From the NCBI GenBank assembly GCA_963970005.1, contig CAXAMN010023373.1, positions 632,009-696,008 of the forward strand: DNA of 64,000 nucleotides. Reading direction: 5' to 3'. Position numbers and translations under genes: made by a program. Numbering within the stretch: position 1 is the stretch's first letter; each line of letters starts with the position of its first letter. The notes beneath the pieces were generated by a model. The model was not told where the DNA came from, made no database searches, and worked only from the letters and a program-made list of their open reading frames with translations. This document shows, in pieces, positions 45,109-55,614 of this stretch. Origin of the DNA: Durusdinium trenchii (lineage: Eukaryota > Sar > Dinophyceae > Suessiales > Symbiodiniaceae).

Positions 45109-46416
45109 TCAGTTGGGGATAGGCACACTTGCCAGTGATCTGCAGCCTCTAAAGACTGCATTCCGGATCTGGGTCCCTGAGTTGGGGATCGTCACACAAG
45201 CCAACGAGCTGCAGTCTCTAAAGGCTTCATCCCGAATCTGGGCCACGGAGTTGGGGATGGTCACACTTGTCAACGATCTGCAGCTTTTAAAGGCTCCACT
45301 TCCAATCTGGGTCACTGAGTTGGGGATGGTCACACAAGCCAACGAGCTGCAGCCTCTAAAGGCTTCATTCCCAATCTGGGTCAATGATTCGGGGATCGTC
45401 ACACTTGCCAGCGAGCTGCAGTCTCTGAAGGCATGATACTGAATCTGGGTCGCAGAGTTGGATATGGTCACACTTGCCAGCGAGCTGCAACTCTTAAAGG
45501 CTCCAAATCCAATCTGGATCACTGAGTCCGGAATGGTCACACTTGCCAGCGAGCTGCAGCCTCTAAAGGCTTCATTTCCAATCTGGGTCACCGAGTTGTG
45601 GATGGTCACACAAGCCAACGAACTGCAGTCTCTGAAGGCATCATCCGAAATCTGGGTAACTGAGTCCGGGATAGTCACACATGCCAACGATCTGCAACCT
45701 CTAAAGGCTCCGCTTTCAATCTGGGTCACTGAGTTCGGGATGGTCACACTTTCCAACGAGCTGCAACTTCTAAAGGCTCCGCTTTCAATCTGGGTCACTG
45801 AGTCCGGGATGGTCACACTTTCCAACGAGCTGCAACTTCTGAAGGCTCCACTTCCAATCTGGGTCACTGAGTTGGGGATGGTCACACTTGCCAGCGATCT
45901 GCAACTTCTAAAGGCTTCACGTCCAATCTGGGTCACTGAGTCCGGGATGGTCACACTCGCCAGCGAGCTGCAGTCTCTAAAGGCTCCATGCCCAATCTGG
46001 ATCACTGAGTCCGGGATGGTCACACTTGCCAACGAGCTGCAGCCTCTGAAGGCCCGCTGAACAATTACAGTTGCACCACTTGGGATTTGAACCACGACTA
46101 GAGATCCGAAGCCAACCTCGCTGGACATATTGGCAATCTCACGTTGGTGGGAGCAGGTCTTATAGGTCACTGTATTTCGTCGGAAAACTACGGTCGCTTC
46201 TAATTCTGGCGAAAGGCCTGCATCTGCACCTGTCTCATGATTCGCCAAGAATCTGCTCGACCCCATGACAATGTCCACTGTGGTAATTACGCGTGTGAAC
46301 GCATCGTCCCAATGCTGACACTGTTTGATCTGCTCCTTCAGGTCTTGAATGGTGGTGTCTGGCATCACTTCAAGAACTATGGCTTCACCGTTCAGCTGCC
46401 GAAATGAAACCTTCAT
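45109..46416 (-). CDS. Ubiquitin-like plus BspA-type leucine-rich repeat protein, intronless
   Basis: ATG at 46416 opens MKVSFRQLNGEAIVLEV, a ubiquitin-like N-terminus of about 80 residues (DTTIQDLKEQIKQ; VVFRRNTVTY). Fourteen 23-residue (69-bp) leucine-rich repeats of the BspA/LRR_5 type follow from about residue 109, built on VTIPDSVTQIG, then AFRSC, then SSLAS. The protein ends SLASVPIPN, 435 residues in all. There is no signal peptide or membrane segment. LRR_5 arrays are protein-interaction surfaces; the partner is unknown. It is a single exon. The frame can be extended two codons upstream to a GTG, but the ATG is the better start, and an ACAG that could accept a spliced leader lies just upstream. 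Near-identical repeats suggest recent internal duplication. The long plus-strand open frame over the same bases is a shadow. Confidence 0.92.
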   Translation of the reverse strand: MKVSFRQLNGEAIVLEVMPDTTIQDLKEQIKQCQHWDDAFTRVITTVDIVMGSSRFLANHETGADAGLSPELEATVVFRRNTVTYKTCSHQREIANMSSEVGFGSLVVVQIPSGATVIVQRAFRGCSSLASVTIPDSVIQIGHGAFRDCSSLASVTIPDSVTQIGREAFRSCRSLASVTIPNSVTQIGSGAFRSCSSLESVTIPDSVTQIESGAFRSCSSLESVTIPNSVTQIESGAFRGCRSLACVTIPDSVTQISDDAFRDCSSLACVTIHNSVTQIGNEAFRGCSSLASVTIPDSVIQIGFGAFKSCSSLASVTISNSATQIQYHAFRDCSSLASVTIPESLTQIGNEAFRGCSSLACVTIPNSVTQIGSGAFKSCRSLTSVTIPNSVAQIRDEAFRDCSSLACVTIPNSGTQIRNAVFRGCRSLASVPIPN

Positions 46417-46721
46417 GGCCACGGCTACTCTGTGTATAAATCGAAAACAGCAATGTCTTCGAGATCAATCTCTACTCCACTGGAGTCTTGATCTAAAAAC
46501 CGTCGGAGATCCACATGATGAAAGGACGTATTCCACACTTGCTATACACAAATCGCAACGAAAAAGAAATCCAAACGAACTATGTAGTACTCAACTCCTC
46601 AAATCCTCAGTTGCTTCACATCTGTTCACATCAAACATGTGCACAAAATGTTGCATTCACATCATTGACTTGGCTCACAACATTCCACAAAGCACGGTAA
46701 AAGTCTTCTTCAATACTGTAT

Positions 46722-46856
46722 TCAATTGATCTTTCTACCCCCCACCAAAGCGCCGTCAGTTGCCAGTTCCTCTGCCATCTGCGCAATTGCGCCAGAGCTG
46801 GTCGGCAGCGCTGCAGTGGGGATGTCCTGCCAACGCTGGAAGCGCCGCAGTTGCTC
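46722..46856 (-). CDS. Terminal exon of the gene upstream of the LRR gene
   Basis: A phase-0 exon of 45 codons begins after TGCCGCAG: EQLRRFQRWQDIPTAALPTS, then GAIAQMAEELATDGALVGG, ending RKIN and stop. It is well supported as coding by composition and borders. The protein is not recognised. It is probably the 3' end of the gene that includes the PPR-like exons at 49.5-50.7 kb. The stop is about 305 bp upstream of the LRR start codon. Confidence 0.5.
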   Translation of the reverse strand, partial: EQLRRFQRWQDIPTAALPTSSGAIAQMAEELATDGALVGGRKIN

Positions 46857-47544
46857 CTGCGGCATTAGCGTTCGAGCACGAGCGAAGCAACACGAGCGAG
46901 ACATCTCATTCAGGCGGAACAAACATCGAAACCATGACAACCCCGTGACGCATGTTGGTTTCATGACGGAACAGCCAGAACAGCAGCCATGGTGTTTCAG
47001 CTCAATCAACGTTCGGCAATCATACGACTAGCTTCGTTCAACTGTGGAGCTGCTCTCATCTCCGTACGGGACCAACGGACCAACTGGTGCCACCATCCAA
47101 CGGTCAGTTCCTGGTGGTGCATGCACGCATGAACCGCCCAGCTGGGGGCAGAATGAAGCCAGAATAGTCCGTCACCAAAAACTTTGGGACCTTGCATCTT
47201 GCCCTTGAGTCATGGATTTGTTGCCACACCAGTGTGAATATACAACGAACTAATATAGCTAGCAAACCGCCTGTTGGTGATGTAGAGATTGCCCTTGGTC
47301 CCAAACCAAACAACCAAGAAGACATGTCACCAAAAAAAACGGGACAGTGACACTGCATGATTCTTGGCCCCCAGGACTTGTTGATGAGGGAAATCAAAGA
47401 ACCCTCAATCCAATTGGATTACACTCGGAAATCCTCGAAGTGGAGTGGAGTGGAGGTCACCACCACCGGCGGAAGGTCTTCGGATTTCACTCATGGAGGG
47501 GGCCATCCCCAAGAGAATTCGCAAAAGGTGTAGACCTGCCGCCC

Positions 47545-47661
47545 TGCGTCCCACCTGCACGAGTGCGTCACCCAGCTGCAACGCGTGGCACGACGCGTCG
47601 CGCGCGTACAAGGCGGTGCTGAGGAGGTCGCCACAGCCCAGGGCGAGGAAGAGCAGGTCTG
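47545..47661 (-). CDS. Candidate internal exon
   Basis: A GC-rich minus-strand block after TTGACAG reads DLLFLALGCGDLLSTALYAR and then SCHALQLGDALVQVGRRAAG. Helical repeat character is possible. All three frames are open over most of it, so the call is tentative. Confidence 0.25.
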
Positions 47662-48191
47662 TCAATGTGAAGGCAGAACTGGGCGTGGTGAAGGCAGAAC
47701 TGGACCTCCTGACCGCCAAAATGGAGGAATCCAACCTCCGCCCAACCAGTTGGGTCTAATGGAGACATGGAGGTTAAACCATCTTTGCGTGAGTGAACTG
47801 GCCCAACACCATGTTCATGGATGCTTAAAACAAGAGGGTGGCCACTGAAAATTCGAAGTGTCATGCAAATCACGTCCAAACGGTGGTATTGAAGGATCTT
47901 TCTGGAGTTGATCTTCAAAAACAAATCCCAGGGCAATTCGTCAGTCCCTAGGCCAATCGCTGGTCCCAGTGGCAGCTGCCGCTTCGACTCTGCAGTGACC
48001 CATGCTGTCAAGCGTGGACAGCCTGAGTCAGCGGAGCGCTGCCTTTAGCAACTGGTGGTGGATCCGGAAGTGGATGCGGATGCTCTGAAAGAACAGCTAG
48101 AAGCACAGGGTGATAGCTCACAAATGTTGTGCTGATGTCGTCTTTGAGAAGCAAACTGCATGAAAGATCACCCAGACACTCCATGTATGGT

Positions 48192-48270
48192 ATATATGCC
48201 TACATTGACCCTTAAAACCACCCCTGTCTGTATGTAAATATGCCAGTCCCAGACAGGTCGTGCTTGGGTC
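48192..48270. repeat. Dispersed repeat, copy 2
   Basis: Same family as the copy at 39387-39470; see that entry. Confidence 0.65.
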
Positions 48271-48929
48271 AAACCCCAAAAAGGCCGGCCCATTGGCACC
48301 AGAGACGTCATCGTCAAAAACGAGGAGCTGATGCCCAGTGAAGATGCTGACCACAGCAGAGTGGCGAGTTCCTGCAGTAAAATCCGTGGCGAAAACCCTG
48401 TGGTGTCGTGAAAAAGGCAACAAGTGACAAGGTCTTTCTGAACCTGAGAATCACTTCTCTTCCACAAGCTCTGGCAAGCTTCCACCCCCGGCCACGTCTC
48501 TTCTGTTTCAGTAGCCAATCTGAGAATGCAGATGTCACCCACTGCTCATCGAAAACACTTAGCGACTTCCATCCGGTTCCGCTCGCCACGACCGGATAAA
48601 CACCAACACACCTTCTTCCGACCGGAAACCCAGAAAAGACCGGAAGACGGTCCTGCGGGGAGGTGACGGTCTGCAAACGCTGGACGGCAAAACGCAACCT
48701 CTCCCGGCGATAGCTGGGACGAACGGAGGAAGGTCTGGGACGTGCGGGACGTGCAGATCCCTAGGGACGGAAACGGGGTTTCACGTTGTTTCACGTTGTT
48801 TTCTCACCTGGCAGTGGCAGATTTGGTGTTTTGGATGGTGTTTGGCCAAGCTCCGCTCCGGACCAGTTCCCTTCGCTCTACCAAGCACCGCTTTCCTTCA
48901 CTCTCGATTCCACCCGAAACGAGTCGATG

Positions 48930-49005
48930 TCCGCGGCCCAGCGGCGCATCCTGGAGACACCTGGGATCGGCGACGCCCAAGCGGCCCAAGGCCCAGAGGT
49001 AGAAG
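48930..49005 (-). CDS. Weak candidate exon, helical repeat-like
   Basis: The minus strand reads FYLWALGRLGVADPRCLQ. WAL-x-x-LG is typical of alpha-helical organelle RNA-binding repeats such as FASTK/RAP or OPR-like proteins. The plus strand is also open and plausible (SAAQRRILETPGIGDAQAAQ), so the strand is not certain. Confidence 0.22.
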
Positions 49006-49517
49006 GAGCCGGAGGTCACCACTCCTTCGTCACGGCACGGAGGTCACGTGGCGGGTTTTCGGGGGTCCCTGGGAGTCGGTTCGTCGGTAGGCAAGGAGGG
49101 GATGGGGAGCTAGGAGTCGGAAAGGCGGATGGCTGAAGAGGCCCTTTTCAGGCATTCGGTGTGTGTGTGTGTCTTTTTCTCTGGAGAAAAGTAGATGTTG
49201 AGGTGAAAAGTGAAGTCTTGAAGTCGAGTCTGAGTGGGACCTCAGTGGGATTGGAACTAAGGTGTCCACTCCGCAGGTCTCCAGCCATCAACCCCCCAAG
49301 AAGGTGGATTAATACCAAATATATAGATACAATTGTGCATTGCAGGGCGAGGGTGAAGCTGAGCCTCATCCCAACACTTCTCCCACTGAAAGCATCCACC
49401 GCACCTCTCCAGAAAACAACAGAAAGCCCTCCACACACAAGAGTCACAGAGCAAACACCTTTTCATTCCAAACAACGCCTTCGCGCAACAAAAAGGGTAA
49501 CCCACACCCCACGGTAC

Positions 49518-49621
49518 CACGGTAGCGCCTGCAGCGTCGGCGGCCCATAGCAGGTCCAGTGCCCGGGCATCTTGGCCACTTTCTTCCAAAGATCCCAGCA
49601 GCGCTCGGAAAGTGATCTCCC
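49518..49621 (-). CDS. PPR-like exon
   Basis: The exon starts after TTGGCAG and ends at a GT donor (GTG|GTACC). It reads EITFRALLGSLEESGQDARA then LDLLWAADAAGATV. This is the helix-turn-helix pattern of a pentatricopeptide repeat. PPR proteins bind organelle RNA, and dinoflagellates have expanded families with many short exons. It probably shares a gene with the exons near 50.0 and 50.7 kb. Confidence 0.5.
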
Positions 49622-49941
49622 CTGCCAAGGTGGAAGTGATTCACCAAAAAGGCTGGGCGGACGGCGGACGATCCCCTAAAAGTATAACAAAGTCTTTGGA
49701 GATTGAAGCTGCTGATCAATGAGCCTTGACTTGTCTGGCCCATTTGGGCCCAATGGCTGTGAAGCGCTGTGAACAGCCATGTTTTTTTCATATAAATATG
49801 CAAGCATAAAGCAACTCTTCTAGCGTTGGTGCTCTTGAGTTGCCACTTGGCATTGGGGGCATGGATCAATGGGAAAAAACACCAGATGGACTTCGACCAA
49901 GAAGGAGAAACGCCCTTCCCATCCCAAGAAGCCCAAACCCA

Positions 49942-50096
49942 CCTGGTTGCTGCTCCGCTCCGAAGAGCTGCACTGCCCGGCGCCACGTCGCCTCCGTCGC
50001 CTCCGTCGCCTCCGCGTTCGCCTCCGCGACCGACGCGCCCGGCGCCGGGGCCGCGGCCGCGAGCGCGGCGTTGCGCGCCACGCGGGAAGCGGAGAC
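49942..50096 (-). CDS. PPR-like exon, alanine-rich
   Basis: The exon begins in phase 0 after CCGCCAG: VSASRVARNAALAAAA. An Ala/Glu/Thr-rich expansion follows, built from a repeated GCC-TCC-GTC type codon pattern on the plus strand, then TWRRAVQLFGAEQQ. N-A-A-L-A-A and W-R-R-A-V-Q-L-F match the two helices of a PPR unit, with the loop enlarged by a trinucleotide-like expansion. The 3' border is uncertain by a few codons. Confidence 0.45.
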
Positions 50097-50654
50097 CTGG
50101 CGGAGGTCGAAGGATCTGCCAAGGAACTTTAAAGGTGTGAAAGTGGAAGGAGGTCGAACTGGAGGCAGTAGATCACCCCAGCAAGAAAAGCATGAAAAAA
50201 CGATGGCCGTTTTTGGGGGATGACTGGGGTGAAGGGCAACCAGTTCCAGCATCATCAGGGTATGAAGCAACACGAAAAAAGCAAGCAGGAAAATGCACTC
50301 TTTAGTTGAAGGATGTCGAACGTGCTTCAAGAGAGTTTCACTCTGGACACAAACACATTTGTGGCCTGTGTGGCACGTGTGTCCTGCCCTCCTTAATTTG
50401 GAAGGCTTGACTAGGCTTGTAGATTCAATTGGGCCTAGATTCCTTGAGGCGTGAGGATTACTTTCGTTCTCCCATGTTCTCCCACATTCTCCCACTATAG
50501 TCGGTTGCTGGGTGAACATTATCATGTTCCTACCGTCAGTCAGTAACTCCATCCAAAAGTCGTGCAAAACCATGGAACACCACCATCTTCATCCCTTGAG
50601 GATTCCAATGGCGGCTTTTCCTGGTGTTCATCCAAGACTGTACCATCCCTTCCA

Positions 50655-50739
50655 ACCGGCTCCGGCTCCGCGCCACGGACCTCGTGCAGGGACATCTCTT
50701 CCAGGCATCGCAGCGCCATCGGCCACGACTCCACGGCAC
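50655..50739 (-). CDS. PPR-like exon
   Basis: After CGGCGAG the minus strand reads AVESWPMALRCLEEMSLHEV then RGAEPEPVGRDG. W-P-M-A-L-x-C-L-E-E-M is the second helix of a PPR unit as seen in dinoflagellate PPR proteins. The exon may extend further upstream (to about 50790). Confidence 0.45.
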
Positions 50740-50999
50740 CTCGCCGTCGACCGGTGCGGCGGCGCAAGACGGTGCGGAGGTTCGGTGCGAGGAGGGCAGT
50801 CGAAGAGGATCGCCCCGGCAGGTTTGGACCCAGTGTGATGATCCCAAAGTTGGAAGAAGGTGTGATGTGATGATCTGTGAGGATCCGTGAGGTGTGTAAT
50901 TTTGCTCCAGGTTTTGGGGGTGACATGAAGATGAGAAGGATGCGGTCCAATCGATGGATGCGATGAGCGTTCTTCTCAGTAGAGAAATGGTCTGAACGA

Positions 51000-52860
51000 G
51001 GGGATCGAGAATTCTCGCGATCTGAATCGTTCCCAGCAGATGGATCAGCGACGGGGTGTCAGACTTGACCAAACACCACCCCGAGCTCTGTGATCCCTGG
51101 TGTGGTGATCTTCTGCGCTGGATGGATCTCGAATTTCAGGGTGTCCTGGAGGGTCCAAGCACAACCAACCAACCAAGCAAGGCGAACACAGGAGTCTCAC
51201 CAACAGGTCCTTCGGTGGCACCTCAAGACCCGAAAAGCCTCCGGTGGCACGACCGTGACCAGACAAACAACTGGAGCCGTTGTCAAAGGACCCCTGCGTT
51301 TTAAGACCAGTGACTAGTCTCATCGTTCCCACCCAGGGGTGGACACAGGTTCTATGTGGTTCTGTGCAGGGAGGGTCACCTGGTGGTGACCACCAGGGAT
51401 GTCAGTTCATTCGCCACCAACCCTCCCCGACCCATCGACACGAGCCATCCACAACGCTTCAAACCCCTGTCGTACGGCGGACCGATCGAAGTGGTCGATC
51501 AAAAGCACCACCTAAACCGTCTGGAGCGCACCAACGCTGCCCCAAGGGGCTGATCAGGGTGCCATATCCCACCACATCTCGCCTGATCCTGCCATCGAGC
51601 TGATCGGATCTCACGAGCGCGACGGGGGCGCCCCGGACGTGCTACGACCGCTTCGGCTCCTTCGGCTCCTTCGGCTCCATGGGAGCGAACTGTGTGTGAA
51701 CACTCGTTTGGTTCCCCCGTGGTCTCACTCGGTTCGTTCGTGTGGGAGGTGCGTTTTCAGATATACGCTCTTTGAAGGGTCTCCGCTTCTTTCTGGGTCT
51801 CCAGGGTCTGAGCCTTGGGCACACCTGAAGCGTCAAGTTGGCACACCTTTATTTTTAGCAGTTTCGCGCTGGTGCAAGTGCAATCATTGTCAATGTCAAT
51901 CGTGAAATCGCCGTACATCTATCTAGGGCAACCCCCACACCCGGTGGTTTCGATTTAGCATTCCAACTGCAACCGACATCCACAGATCGAATTCATATAT
52001 TAATGCGTTCCCTTCATTCGACTTGCTATACACCGCTGCTTTGGGGTGATTGGGTCTCCTTCTTCCTGCCACACCGCCATCCACCGTTCCAGGTACCATT
52101 CGTCGCCTCCGCTCCCAGCTGCGATGCAGCACTTGCAGTGAGAGAGCCCAGTTCGAAGTGCAACCCTTGGCCGCACCATGCACACAGACCGCATCGCTGG
52201 AGGTCCGCCTGTGTCAAACACATGGCTGTGGGTCAAAACTGGGTCCGCCACTGGGTTGACTGGTTGACTGGGTTGAACAACATATACTGCCAGGGAGGTC
52301 AATCCATCAGTGAAATGGGCTCCAGGCTTTGACCCACAACCACAAGCCACATGATTTTACCACCACTTGTCACATGAATGGAATCAATCGTCGATCTCTG
52401 CCGGTGTGATTTGAAAGACCCGGTTGTCGGCAGCAAGTCGATCTTTCGCGATTTTCTTGATCCAGTCATGCGATTGTCAAGTGTGCATGTGTGTGTGCTT
52501 ATAATCCACCCTTGGTTCCTAGGTACTCTTCACTTCATCAGTTGCTTGTCTCAGCAAATCTGATTCGGCCTCTCCAGCTGCTGCAAGACATGCAGACTCC
52601 ATCTCCACTGCCGCGCTACTGCACAGGCACTCAAGCCGTTTGATGCACCTCGGCTCTCAGCTGGACAAGCTTCAGTGAGGGAAATCTCAGGATATAGGAG
52701 CTATGTAAGGGTCGTCACCAGGGTTTAAGATCGCTGAAGTATCCACTTCTTTCAACGAACTGAAAAACAAACAAATACACCAGCATAGACCCCAGATAGC
52801 AAAAACATGCAAAAGTGAAAGATTTTTCTGGACTGCACCCTGCATTGGCAGCAGCTCCAA
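51000..52860. other. Intronic or intergenic, nothing firm
   Basis: The only coding hint is on the minus strand near 52100-52160 (GCTSNWALSLQVLHRSWERR), which could be part of a PPR unit but lacks confirmed borders. No RNA genes or transposons were recognised. Confidence 0.25.
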
Positions 52861-52901
52861 AGCACACACATGAACCTGTTTACACTGGAAAAAACGCTGC
52901 G

Positions 52902-53066
52902 GTACAGTACAGCACCAGCACCCGGCACCGGCACCCAATCTCCACCAGCACCCGGCACCGGCACCCAGCACCGGCACCCTGTTTCCACCACGCGCACAGC
53001 CAGCTCACAGCACCCAGCACCAGCCCCACAGGCAGCACCAGCACCCGGCACCGACACCCTGTCTCA
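52902..53066. repeat. GC-rich minisatellite (CAGCACCCGGCACCGGCACC type)
   Basis: Irregular tandem copies of CAGCACC and CGGCACC blocks, with CTGTTTCCACC and CACAGCC interruptions. Confidence 0.85.
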
Positions 53067-53197
53067 AAAGCGTGCAAAGAAGAACCCCATAGCTGTCGGT
53101 ATCTGGCGAAAAAGCCTGGGCATCCCAAAAGCGGTGCCACGCACTGCCTCTGATGTTGTCTCTTGTTTAACACATTGACACCGACATCGGAGCAAAC

Positions 53198-53310
53198 CTT
53201 TTGGGGAAAACCGAAAGCGACATTCGGCAGCACGTCCGTACGATGTCGTCGGTGTTCACCCAGGAGCGGAGGGCATCCGCAGGGTCCATGGCCCTTGGTG
53301 CATGGCGCAT
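53198..53310 (-). CDS. Putative first exon of a minus-strand gene
   Basis: Two in-frame ATGs (53310 and 53289) open MRHAPRAMDPADALRSWVNT, which continues DDIVRTCCRMSLSVFPK and ends at a canonical GT donor (AAAAG|GTTTGC). The peptide looks real, but the family is not recognised with confidence. D-D-I-V-R-x-x-x-R-M-S-L recalls the region around the last catalytic residues of class-3 lipases, a weak resemblance only. The previous minus-strand stop (53656) lies about 350 bp upstream, which fits a tandem gene boundary here. Confidence 0.38.
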
Positions 53311-53655
53311 GGCGGCGCGAGGGCAAAGCAGGAAGGTTGGGAGCGGATGTGGGAGGATTCTCCAAAATCCCATAGAAATTGGGAGGATTCTTCGGTGATT
53401 CCCCGTGCATTCAAGGGGGTATCTCTTGAGAGGTCAATCACCTACCTTGCATGACTCCAAAGCATTGGTTCAGTTCGGCCCCAGGTGGAAGTGCATGGAA
53501 AGTAAGCGTAGTTCAAAATCTGCAGGGTGGAACCAGGTGCAACTCCTGTGTCTTGGGGGCAGCCGCTTCGCGGTCCTGGCTCCATACACCCCCCCCCAGC
53601 ACTTGCACCCATACAAAACTGGAAGAAGTAGTCCGAAAAAAGTAAATCATCGCAC

Positions 53656-53790
53656 TCAGATCCATTGAGCGACATCCACCAAATCAACCGTGCGACGCAA
53701 CAATACACTTTCACCATGGTCGACCATGACATAGATCCAAAGCTCATGGTCGACCTCGGCCACCCGGGCCCCCAACAGAAACTCTGATGC
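53656..53790 (-). CDS. Putative terminal exon
   Basis: The minus strand reads GARVAEVDHELWIYVMVDHG then ESVLLRRTVDLVDVAQWI and stop (53658-53656). Composition is strongly protein-like. The 5' border lies near CCCGGGTGG and is uncertain. The motif VDH(E/G) occurs twice, from a small internal duplication of GTCGACCATG. The family is not recognised. Confidence 0.4.
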   Translation of the reverse strand, partial: ASEFLLGARVAEVDHELWIYVMVDHGESVLLRRTVDLVDVAQWI

Positions 53791-54824
53791 ACATGGTGGG
53801 ACCGTTGAGCCATGGCCAGGCGTCGTGGCACGCAGCACCCTTCGCCATCGTCCACCGGAGGAGGAGCATATCAAAACACCCCGTTGGAGAGGAAGGTCCA
53901 CCTGCAGACCTGAAGGTGCAGGAGTCCGGAGAATTGGAGAAAGTCAGGTGCGTAGGGGGGTCCAGAAACATGCCAAGTGAAGGGAGGCTCCTCTTGTGCG
54001 ATGTTTCTCTGGCATGGACTTGTTGGTCGAGGTCTCGGTAGTAGATCCTATAGAGAAGTTGGCATCAAGTCCCAAAACTATTTGTTTAAAAGGGGAACCC
54101 AAACTTTGTTTCCAGCAAGCCAAACCGTAAATATGTTTTCCACACACGTCTTGAAAAACCGCCAACTAGGGAACCGCAGCTGGGGCCTACTGTGTCAACG
54201 CCCGTGCTCAACCAACGGGCGCCTGCAAAGGACAGTCGTGTCTGAAGATGCACTGCCAGTGGCCATGGAGGAGAGCTGCCCAAATACGCCGTGAGGGTCT
54301 CAGTGAATCGGGGCCCAACTCACGACGAGATCGACATCTAGGTGAGGATGAGGATGGGGATGAGGTGAGGATGGATTTGGAGGTCTCTAAAGGAGTTTGG
54401 CAACATGTTCCCTCACAGGGCGCCAACACCGCTTCGCAGTCCCCACAGCGGCACTGAGAGCATGGTTTTCGACTGAAAGTATTGGACGAAGTCATACAAA
54501 AGTAGACCTTGGAAAACACAAAGTGCACAAGCCACGCATGTTGTTTCTCTTCATTTCCCTTCTCGCGGTGCTTGCGGCCCTACCATATTGAGACACCCTT
54601 GCATACATCTTTTTCCTCAGTATATATAGATATATATATACATAATTCAGAATAATTATATACATACAGTATAGCCCTGCCTTTGGTTTGCAGAAAGCTT
54701 ATATATCTGCAAAAAGCGATAACCAAAAATTTGCTGCAGAAAGCCAACGGTCCGACAAAATGTCTTTCTCCAAGACTCCGTGGAATGACCCAGGCTGACC
54801 CAATCGTGGTGATGGTGGCGGTGG

Positions 54825-55096
54825 TGGTGAGTGAGTAAGTGTGACTGTGAGTACAACTATGAGTGTGAGTGTGAGTCAGTGAGAAGGAGAGCGAGAGTGA
54901 GCGTGAGCGTGAGAGTGAGAGTGCGAGTGCGAGAGTGAGTCGGAGTTTGAGTGTGATGTGAGAGTGAAGAGTGTGAGTGTGAAGACTGAGAGTGAGAGTT
55001 AGTGTGTGAGTGACTGTGAGTGAGGGTGGGTGGGTGGGTGGGTGAGTGAGTGAGTGAGTGAGTGTGAGAGTGAGAGTCAAAGTGAGAGTGAGAGTC

Positions 55097-55128
<32 letters not shown>

Positions 55129-55130
55129 CT
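54825..55130. repeat. (GAGTGT/GAGAGT)n minisatellite
   Basis: Purine-rich GTGAGTGTGAGA-type tandem DNA with blocks of GTGGG and GAGT. It is not the telomere repeat expected for dinoflagellates (TTTAGGG). Open frames over it are artefacts. Confidence 0.9.
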
Positions 55131-55309
55131 GTAGTGGCCTCAAGCTCCATGTGTCGAACATTCAGCCGTGCCACCTGCGCAATTACATTTGGGATTGTTG
55201 TCGACGTGCAACTGGGCTATTGCCACTCTGGGGGAACTATAGGGTTCTGGGGCAATCCATCTCTAGCCTGGGAGGATTTCTTACCCGGTCATTCGAACAG
55301 CCAGGGCCT

Positions 55310-55614
55310 GCGCCAGGACTGTCGTTGGAGCTGAGGACGCTTGACAACCTTGGCAAAGCTTGCAGAGGTGGAGCGCCAGGACTGTCGTTGGAGCTGAGGG
55401 TGTCCCAGCCGCTTGCCCACGCTTGACAACCTTGGCAAAGCTTTCAGGTGGAGCGCCAGGACTGTCGTTGGAGCTGAGGGTGTCCCAGCCGCTTGCCCAC
55501 GCTTGACAACCTTGGCAAAGCTTTCAGAGGTGGAGCGCCAGGACTCTCGTTCGAGCTGAGCGTGTCCCACCCGTTTGCCCACGCCTGAGTACCTTGGCAA
55601 AGCTTTCAGACGTG
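55310..55614. repeat. Tandem repeat, about 80-bp unit, four copies
   Basis: Copies begin at GCGCCAGGACT at 55310, 55373, 55453 and 55535, so the spacings are 63, 80 and 82 bp. The first copy lacks about 18 bp (the GTGTCCCAGCC segment). Each unit includes CTTGGCAAAGCTTTCAG, which ends like a splice acceptor. No matching protein was seen. Confidence 0.85.

Noticed and set aside
45458..46060. Long plus-strand open frame with repeated MVTLASELQPLKA-like peptides
   Set aside because: It is the exact antisense of the LRR repeat array. The minus-strand reading gives a known repeat family, so this is a shadow.
54825..55130. Telomere-like or CRISPR-like array
   Set aside because: The unit is not TTTAGGG, and there are no unique spacers of constant length between identical repeats. 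It is a simple minisatellite.
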